Positions 57,940 to 64,000 of a stretch of DNA of 64,000 nt are shown here, in pieces. The DNA lies in contig JAFEKR010000019.1 in the NCBI GenBank assembly GCA_019022495.1, positions 682,001-746,000 of the forward strand, read 5' to 3'. A program made the translations under genes and the position numbers. The DNA is from Epichloe hybrida (taxonomy: Eukaryota; Ascomycota; Sordariomycetes; Hypocreales; Clavicipitaceae). The notes under the pieces were generated by a model, which saw only the letters and a list, made by a program, of their open reading frames with translations, had not been told where the DNA came from and ran no database searches. Numbering within the stretch: the first letter of the stretch is position 1; every line of letters starts with the position of its first letter.

Positions 57940-58830
57940 GGCTTCGTGATGAACAAAAAGAAAAAAAAAAAGAAAAAAAAAAGTCGGAGTCGATCCTTCT
58001 TTTTTCTACAAAGACAATCGATCTGAGAAGGAACCCCAATGTTCACGAAAGGCTCATCTAAACTGTAACTTGCATGCCGCTGAGCTGACACGTGGAAACA
58101 AAACGAATCAAGGGCTCTGGGACGGTGCGAAGTTCATTGTGTACGGAGCAGCTCTCTCTGTTCGATGAACGGGAATGCATCCGTTCCCGTCGATCCCTTC
58201 CTAACCTCACTTTTTTGGAATTTTTGGAATTTTTTGAGGGTGGTTTGTCCGTACTCCATACATGCATGCTTCCCCACATATTATTATGTTGGTCGCAGGA
58301 ACCCTACCTGCTACTTCCAAACACCTTATGCAACGTAAGCAGAGCTCATTAGGGAGAAAAAAAAAGCCTCAGTCTCGACCGATGCTGCATCCGACCTGTG
58401 GCTACAGCGGCAAACCATCTCCAAGCTCTAGAATACAGGGATCACCCAGCAGCTCTCGACGGCTGATTATCCGAGATACGCCCAGGGAAACTCCGTACGG
58501 ACTACTCCGTACACTGAAGTTTACTGGCTAGATGTCCCCGTCGGAACATGTGCCAGACGCCCTCGGCCGGCACCGAAAGAAGAGATGCGGCTCGCCAGCT
58601 GCGTATGTACCTTGGGCGCAGGTAACTGGTAGGTGGGTGAGTGCTAAGTCTCTGACGGGAAGGGAAGGGCCCAGATGAGAAAATGCAACGCAAGAAAAGT
58701 GAGCCAATACAGGTAGCTTCTCTGCCCTCGACAAAGCGACCTTGGGTTTCACGATCGAGGCAAACGCATCGCATCTGCCAACAGACTTCACTTCATCTGC
58801 CATCAGACTTCACTTGGCTCAGGTATTCAA
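57940..58830. other. Divergent intergenic region between UstYa-5 and the acyltransferase
   Basis: About 890 bp between two divergent starts. Contains an A-rich homopolymer block (57956-57983 on the + strand) and CTCCGTACGGACTACTCCGTAC at 58491-58512, a variant of the palindromic motif seen elsewhere in the window. No conserved frame. Confidence 0.45.
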
Positions 58831-60379
58831 ATGCGGCCCCGAACCCGCCTGTCATCCTGGTGGCCCTTTGGCAACCATGACAATCTGCCCTCGGCTCCAA
58901 GTAATGGAACCATTTCGACAACAACACGTGCAATCTCAAACCTATTTGCCCACAAACGCTGTTATTGGATGTTGTCATGTCTCACCCCCAGCTTTTTGAG
59001 AGGACCCGCCGATTCCAACAAACTCCCAGCCTATGATGCACGGCCTCGGCTGCTTCGTACGTCACCTCTGGACGGCATTCGAGGGTACGCCGCTCTCTCC
59101 GTGTTGAACTATCATGTTCTATATGCCTATCAATCTTTCGTCTTCTACGGCTACGGAGTGCCCTCAGGTGCTTTGGAAGACTGCGCTCGACCGGGTGACA
59201 GGCAATCACACAACCGCTGGCTTCACCAACTGCCAATCCTCCGTCTAGTCTATACCGGAACTTGGCCCATATCCGTCTTCTTTGTTCTATCAGGATTTGC
59301 TCTGTCGCACAAGCCTTTGACATACCTGCAGAGGCAGGACCAGGGCTACGCCCAGGCGGTTGCAGCAGTTGCATCTGGGTTCATACGGCGCCCCTTCCGA
59401 TTATACGGCCCGCCTGTGCTTGCCACACTCATGACCATGTTGCTGATACAATGGGGGCTTTATGAGCATGGGCGAAGCATCTCTGAAAATCCCGAGTGGG
59501 TTCCAGTCATCGCCGAAGTGCATCATCGACGCCTCGATTCGTTCTCGGCGCAGCTCATCGACTGGTTTCGTCAAACCTCCAAGCTGCTCCGAATCTTCTG
59601 GTGGGGAGATCTCTACAATCAATATGATGTTCATCTTTGGACAATATCGGCCGAGTTCAGATGCTCATTAGCTGTGTTTGCCATGCTGCCGCCGTACATG
59701 GCTCTCAAGCCACGGGTTCGCACGATATTCATCATGGTCCTGGTCGTCTAAATACGTTTACCTGCTCGAGAGGTGGGATGTGGCCTTGTTCTTTTCCGGG
59801 ATTCTCATCGCGGACACGAGCATCAACTTGCATCGAGACAACGCAACAGTTACAGATGGCAAGCCCGTCCGGCAAATTTTACTGGCGGCTTTCAAACTCA
59901 GCCTTGTTGCATTTAGCCTCCTGCTTCTTTCCTCGCCAGACTTTTGCGTTTCGGCAACACCAGCGACTAGGATTTTGAGCTACTTGATTCCTTCGTCGGA
60001 TGCTGCGCCGTTCCGGTTTTTACCCAATCTTGGTAGTATGATATTGATTGGAGTCATAGCTCACACACCATCCACGAATCGGGCAGTGTCGGTCCTTCTC
60101 AACTCGGCAATTCCGCAGTACCTTGGGCGGATTAGCTACAGTCTGTACATCGTGCATGGGCCGCTGATACATGTAGTGGGCTATTCAATCTTCCAAGCAT
60201 TGTGGAACCTGACGGGTAGGGAGAACGTTTGGAGATACTGCGCGGGATTTTTCATAGCCTACTTTATATTCTTGGCAATTGTTGTCTACGTTGCAGATAT
60301 CTTTTGGATGGCGATTGATATGCCATGCGTGTCTATGGCGAAATTCCTTCACGACATGTTCGTTACCAACAAGGCTTAG
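58831..60379 (+). CDS. Acyltransferase-3 family membrane protein, one apparent frameshift
   Basis: The frame opens at ATG 58831, and the LDGIRGYAALSVLNYH motif (near residues 83-98) is the acyltransferase-3 signature with its catalytic His. Many membrane helices follow, including WPISVFFVLSGFALS and HLWTISAEFRCS, up to about 59750. There the frame ends at TAA while the homologous sequence continues one base shifted, from YVYLLERWDVALFFSGILIAD to a stop at 60377-60379. About 515 aa result if one base is removed near 59749-59753. I see no intron with acceptable signals that keeps the conserved helix at this point. Such enzymes acylate sugars, lipids or small molecules at membranes. Here it may modify the cluster product. 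Confidence 0.8.
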
Positions 60380-60430
60380 ATCATGGCAAGATGATGATAG
60401 TATGGCAATGATGTATGCGCGTCAATTCTT

Positions 60431-61535
60431 TTAACCTATCGATGTCTGATGTATGTCATTCTGATAGTCTTGGGTGTTCAACTGATGCTTTGATGCCCAT
60501 TGTTGAATCTTGTCGAAATTGCGACATTTGTGCTGCGTGTTAAAGTCAGTATCGATTCCCAATGGCCTGTTCGGGTCCTTGAGTATCAGATACGGGGTGA
60601 CGTCAGCAGCACATTGAAGGTGTATTCTTAGACTGTCGATGCAGTGATCCACATGCTAGTAGAGCGAAAGTGACTCATGGCGTTAGCTGACGGCAAGTAT
60701 GGATATCTCACTCATTTGGCGTTTGACGTTTGACATTTGACATACATGGCGAACTTGCTTGGGTGAGCCGTCGAATGCGGGAAGCCTGCTGTAATCGTAA
60801 TCGTCTCGATAGGTATACTGGCGGATTAGATCTAGGCAATGTATCTGATGGAATACTGAGTAAGTCCGTGGTCAGCTCAGTTGAGCAGAAACGGACAAGG
60901 ACAAAGGAAATGAATAGTACGCACCCTCAAGCGACCCAAGAACACCGCCTCCCTTGTCAGCTTTTGCACGTTGCCAGTTCGCGTCACTGGACTTGTTCAA
61001 CGCGGGAAGCTTCTCCATAGGCACGTTTACGGGTCCGACTGCCTCGTTGTCAGCGAATATACAACTCTGTCGCACGCACTCTTCCTGCCTGCTGATAGAA
61101 TAATAGGCGGGCACTACAGTTCCAGAGTCTTAACCAAGCTTCTTCAAGCGCTGGTGTTGGGCGACCCTTGTATATCGATTTCCGACCGAACTGGTTTTGA
61201 AACTGAACATCTTGGTACTCGACCGCCGCCATGGCCGGCGCTTCCGTTTGATTTTAGTTTTTAGTTGCAGCTTGTTTACAGCCTCGGCCTCGGCGGCAAA
61301 ACTTACACCATACAGACGTGCTCGCGAAGCAAAGCTCGGGAGTCGGCCAACGAGTCTGATTCAAGGCGAGGAGAGAGACTGCGGTGGCCGATATTATCCA
61401 AGGAATCACATTCAGCACTGATACGCTCCTGGCTCCGGTCTGCCGAGAGCTAGGTGACTTCTCGACGACGGGGCAGAGTTCAACGTCCTCGCAGTCGGCA
61501 CCTGATACCACTTCATATTGATGGCATGGAGACAT
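60431..61535 (-). CDS. UstYa/DUF3328-family protein 6
   Basis: Five exons, 61535..61307, 61240..61118, 61038..60925, 60855..60746 and 60655..60431, encode 266 aa. The first three introns are phase 1 and the last is phase 0. A cytosolic N-terminus of about 37 residues precedes one transmembrane helix (VLNVIPWIISATAVSLLAL). Then come SPAMAAVEYQD, TPALEEAWLRLWN-FGPVNVP, LNKSS and GGGVLGSLEG. HQIHC is in exon 4 and HVDHC opens exon 5, both intact, with LQCAADVTPYLIL and a CRNFDKIQQWA ending. It is tail-to-tail with the acyltransferase gene, only 51 bp away. Intron 1 uses an unusual GGAAG acceptor. Confidence 0.88.
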
Positions 61536-62617
61536 ATTCTGTGCAAAACGGCCCTCCGGGTCTTGTCGAAAGGGAATCGATCAAAGTTGATGCCAGCAAA
61601 AAAAAAAAGAGGACAAAGTGGGCGGCCACGGGGGTCGACGAGGAGGGAGCACACTAGCTACAGAGTTCAAAGGACAACGGGGAGGCTTTGGCGCCAAGGG
61701 CCGATGGCTCTCGACACAATATCCTTCTCCTTCTGTTTCCCCGAGGTTCGGACTCGGAGAGCCCGACAGGTAACCCCCGGTTCAATATCTTTGACGCTGG
61801 GGGGGATTGATGCTTCGATGATTTTTTTTTCCCTCAAAGCGAGACCCCGGCTGGGTGGGCTCGAGAGTCACATGAAAAGTTCTTCCGGGGAGAATTACAT
61901 GCACATGCGCATACATGGAGGTGGTGAAGCAGGCGAAGGACTGGGGAAGGCGGCGTCGCAAAACCGACCGAGGGTACAATATTGAATCCTATGTATATGT
62001 ATGCAGAGTCAGCCAGCCATGGGCTGACACAAAAAGTGGTCCATTGAATTGACCCTGCGGCTTACTCATTATTAGTTATTACCTCCACGGCGCACGCATG
62101 GCTCGGCTCAGGGGTCCTTTCCCCGGATCACGGCAGTCGCGCATACACGCGGGAAGCCAAATGATTGGTAGGTGCATGTGCGGAGTATGCTTGGCACTGA
62201 CGTGTACGTAGTCACAAAAGAGGGTGTGGGACGAGTGATGATGACGGATGGAATCTGCGACAAACAAGTCGGACGGAAGAGCGAAGGATCCCTGTCTCTA
62301 TTGTCAGGGGGGGGGGGGAAGCCAGCAGAGAGTCTGAAGATGACGAGTCAATCGAGCACAACGAAGAGCGACCCTCGAAGTTGGAATCTCACGTCAATAC
62401 AGTAATAAAGGCACGAGTCATGTGAACAACCGCTCCGAATACAGTAGCAGAACTCATAATACGATTCCGGGTATAAACAAGCAAAGCACACAAATCTAGC
62501 ATGAAAACTCGGGCTTAGTGCTTTTTTACATACATGGATATTGATACAACCTATATTGTAGCATATATTTCATGTCTCCTGAGCAGCGCCGGCTCTTATC
62601 TCCCGGGCACTCGTTGC
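61536..62617. other. Intergenic region, no gene seen
   Basis: About 1.08 kb. The + strand open frames here (61518-61985) overlap UstYa-6 exon 1 in antisense and have no recognisable domain. A G homopolymer lies near 62308-62319. Confidence 0.45.
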
Positions 62618-63430
62618 TCAGATGTTTGTTGGAGCACCATGCGCGACCAGGAGTTCAACCAAGCGTAGCGAGCCACTATCCACAGCTACATGCAAAGCCG
62701 TGTCTCCGGCGTTGTCCCTGGTGAGAACGTCAGCGCCGGCCTGGATCAGCATAGAAACAGCCCCTGCGTTGCCGCTTTGAACGGCAGTGAAGAGGGGAGT
62801 GCGGCCGTTTAAGTCCAGCAGGTTAGGATCAGCGATGTGCTGTAGCAGAATCCCCATCATCGCCGCATTGTTGTTCCTAGCGGCGAGATGCAGAATCGTG
62901 TTCCCATCAGCATCCTGCGTCATGAGATCCGCGCCATGGGATATGAGAAACTGGACAATGTCCTTGTACCCATGCTGCACGGCACGAGATAGCGCAGTTC
63001 CGCCCCCAACCGGGACTATATATGACGCTACTGGCTCGTCCCAAAGTGACGCCGAGTCAATCGAGGAAGGCTCCAGAGAAGAGCTGGTCTGCATCGGGAT
63101 GCCTGCGTAGCCGTTGTCGGGGCTGCTCTCTTGGATGCCATCGCTCTCGTGTTTTTGTTGCTGCTTCTGCTGCTGGTCAAGCTCATTGAACGGCATCATG
63201 GCCATCTCGAACGTCTTGATCAGACGCTGTTTGTGGTTGTTGCCTGCACCCGTCTGCTTCAGCACTTTCTCGACAGCTGGGGGGGCTCGCACTGGCGAGG
63301 CGAGAAGAGGCGAGAAGCACGTGAACCTACGGTATGTTCGTTGTGCGTTTCGATTCTGGATCCGCCTTCGCTCCCTTCTGAACCTTTCTGCTGGTGCTGG
63401 ATCGACATCAGCGTCAGCTACAATGTTCAT
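62618..63430 (-). CDS. Transcription regulator with bZIP basic region and ankyrin repeats (TOXE-like)
   Basis: Single open frame, 270 aa from the ATG at 63430. The bZIP-type basic region is ERRRIQNRNAQRTYR (about residues 22-36), but no leucine heptads follow. A Gln-rich linker and then four ankyrin repeats fill the C-terminus (TALSRAVQHGY, TILHLAARNNN, TPLFTAVQSGN, TALHVAVDSGS). A basic region without zipper plus ankyrin repeats is the architecture of TOXE, the pathway regulator of the HC-toxin cluster, and of Apf2 of the apicidin cluster. A GTAGGT donor after TYR could mark a 54-nt intron in the P/S-rich stretch, but no branch site is seen, so I keep one exon. It probably controls the neighbouring UstYa genes. 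Confidence 0.78.
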   Translation of the reverse strand: MNIVADADVDPAPAERFRRERRRIQNRNAQRTYRRFTCFSPLLASPVRAPPAVEKVLKQTGAGNNHKQRLIKTFEMAMMPFNELDQQQKQQQKHESDGIQESSPDNGYAGIPMQTSSSLEPSSIDSASLWDEPVASYIVPVGGGTALSRAVQHGYKDIVQFLISHGADLMTQDADGNTILHLAARNNNAAMMGILLQHIADPNLLDLNGRTPLFTAVQSGNAGAVSMLIQAGADVLTRDNAGDTALHVAVDSGSLRLVELLVAHGAPTNI

Positions 63431-64000
63431 CTCGGGCCCGAGCAAAAATCGGCTAGCTATCGCTATGTCACGTCGCCTCGGCCAGGGGGCTCCAGTTTAT
63501 GCTTGGATCGAGTAGCGTTAACAAGGATGAGCTCCCTGTGAAGAGATCCTGCCATCAAGTAGTACAAGATCCATCCCCTATGTATGTAGGCCATCTATCT
63601 AGCATTCTTGACCGACTTAACATGACTTAACACCGCGACTAAGTGGTATGCGCAATGAAAGGTCGCTCCCGCCCCCCCCCTTTTGCTTATGGTTATTAGG
63701 CGCAGAATTGTGCCCCATTGCCTTCTCCACAACCTCTGAACCCCCCTGGGCCTAGCGAGCTCGCAGTTACCTGTTTCTGTGCGTTAAAATACCAAGTTTG
63801 AGTATCGGAACACTAGAGCGCAGTTAGCATTAAGACTACTAAAGGGGTACGATTAATATGTATGCGTTATGGTTATCTTACGCAATATGTGAAATGCTTA
63901 TGACCACTATGCTTTTTATTATCTTTTTCGCAAGTGGTATCGCCCGGGGTTCCGCTGCCGTGGCACCACAACGGGCAAGGGTATTTCCGGCAATGAGGAA
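63431..64000. other. Right edge, upstream of the regulator gene
   Basis: No conserved frame. The window ends here, so further cluster genes may lie beyond. Confidence 0.4.

Noticed and set aside
61518..61985. 155-codon + strand frame
   Set aside because: Its start overlaps UstYa-6 exon 1 in antisense; the rest is low-complexity and not recognisable.

Overview
The window is nuclear DNA of a filamentous ascomycete, most likely a Sordariomycete and probably Hypocreales. The genes have short GT-AG introns (about 50-250 bp) with CTRAY-type branch sites. Their products match Pezizomycotina proteins such as wee1, ATG7, GPI11, the 24 kDa complex I subunit and PMP3. One 10 kb AT-rich island carries the signature of repeat-induced point mutation (RIP). 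The order assignment is an inference; no rRNA or other marker is present.

Layout. 1-3.8 kb: a MITE-like element and a four-exon membrane protein. 3.8-14.0 kb: at least three RIP-mutated LTR retrotransposon relics, all on the + strand, with no host gene. 14.3-45.6 kb: a gene-rich housekeeping block. In order it holds a SNF2/ERCC6L2-like ATPase, IMP3 (U3 snoRNP), the mitochondrial ribosomal protein bS18m, a PPR-type mitochondrial protein, GPI11/PIG-F, PMP3 (57 aa, first exon 17 nt), ATG7, tRNA-Glu(CTC), dCMP deaminase, a Wee1-type kinase, an FAD-dependent oxidoreductase, NADH dehydrogenase 24 kDa and a kelch protein. Two long gene-poor gaps (25.2-27.5 and 32.6-36.0 kb) break this block.

46.7-63.4 kb is an accessory, secondary-metabolism-like region. 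It has six UstYa/DUF3328-family proteins in 12 kb, five of them on the minus strand. With them lie a 52-aa secreted peptide with one Kex2-type KR site, an acyltransferase-3 membrane protein, a GOST-like seven-TM protein, and a regulator combining a bZIP basic region with ankyrin repeats (TOXE-like architecture). A further membrane protein with two HXXHC motifs, broken by a stop codon, sits at the left edge. UstYa proteins are known to oxidise and cyclise fungal ribosomal peptides (ustiloxin, asperipin, phomopsin types) and some non-ribosomal peptides. No NRPS or PKS is visible, so the simplest reading is a candidate fungal RiPP cluster whose product is unknown. Only three of the six UstYa paralogs keep both HXXHC motifs, two keep one, and one has lost the histidines of both.

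Several otherwise well-conserved genes (IMP3 twice, the FAD oxidoreductase, the acyltransferase, the broken HXXHC protein) carry isolated one-base frame breaks, several in or beside homopolymers. This pattern suggests residual assembly indels more than real pseudogenisation, and it should be kept in mind for every broken frame reported here.
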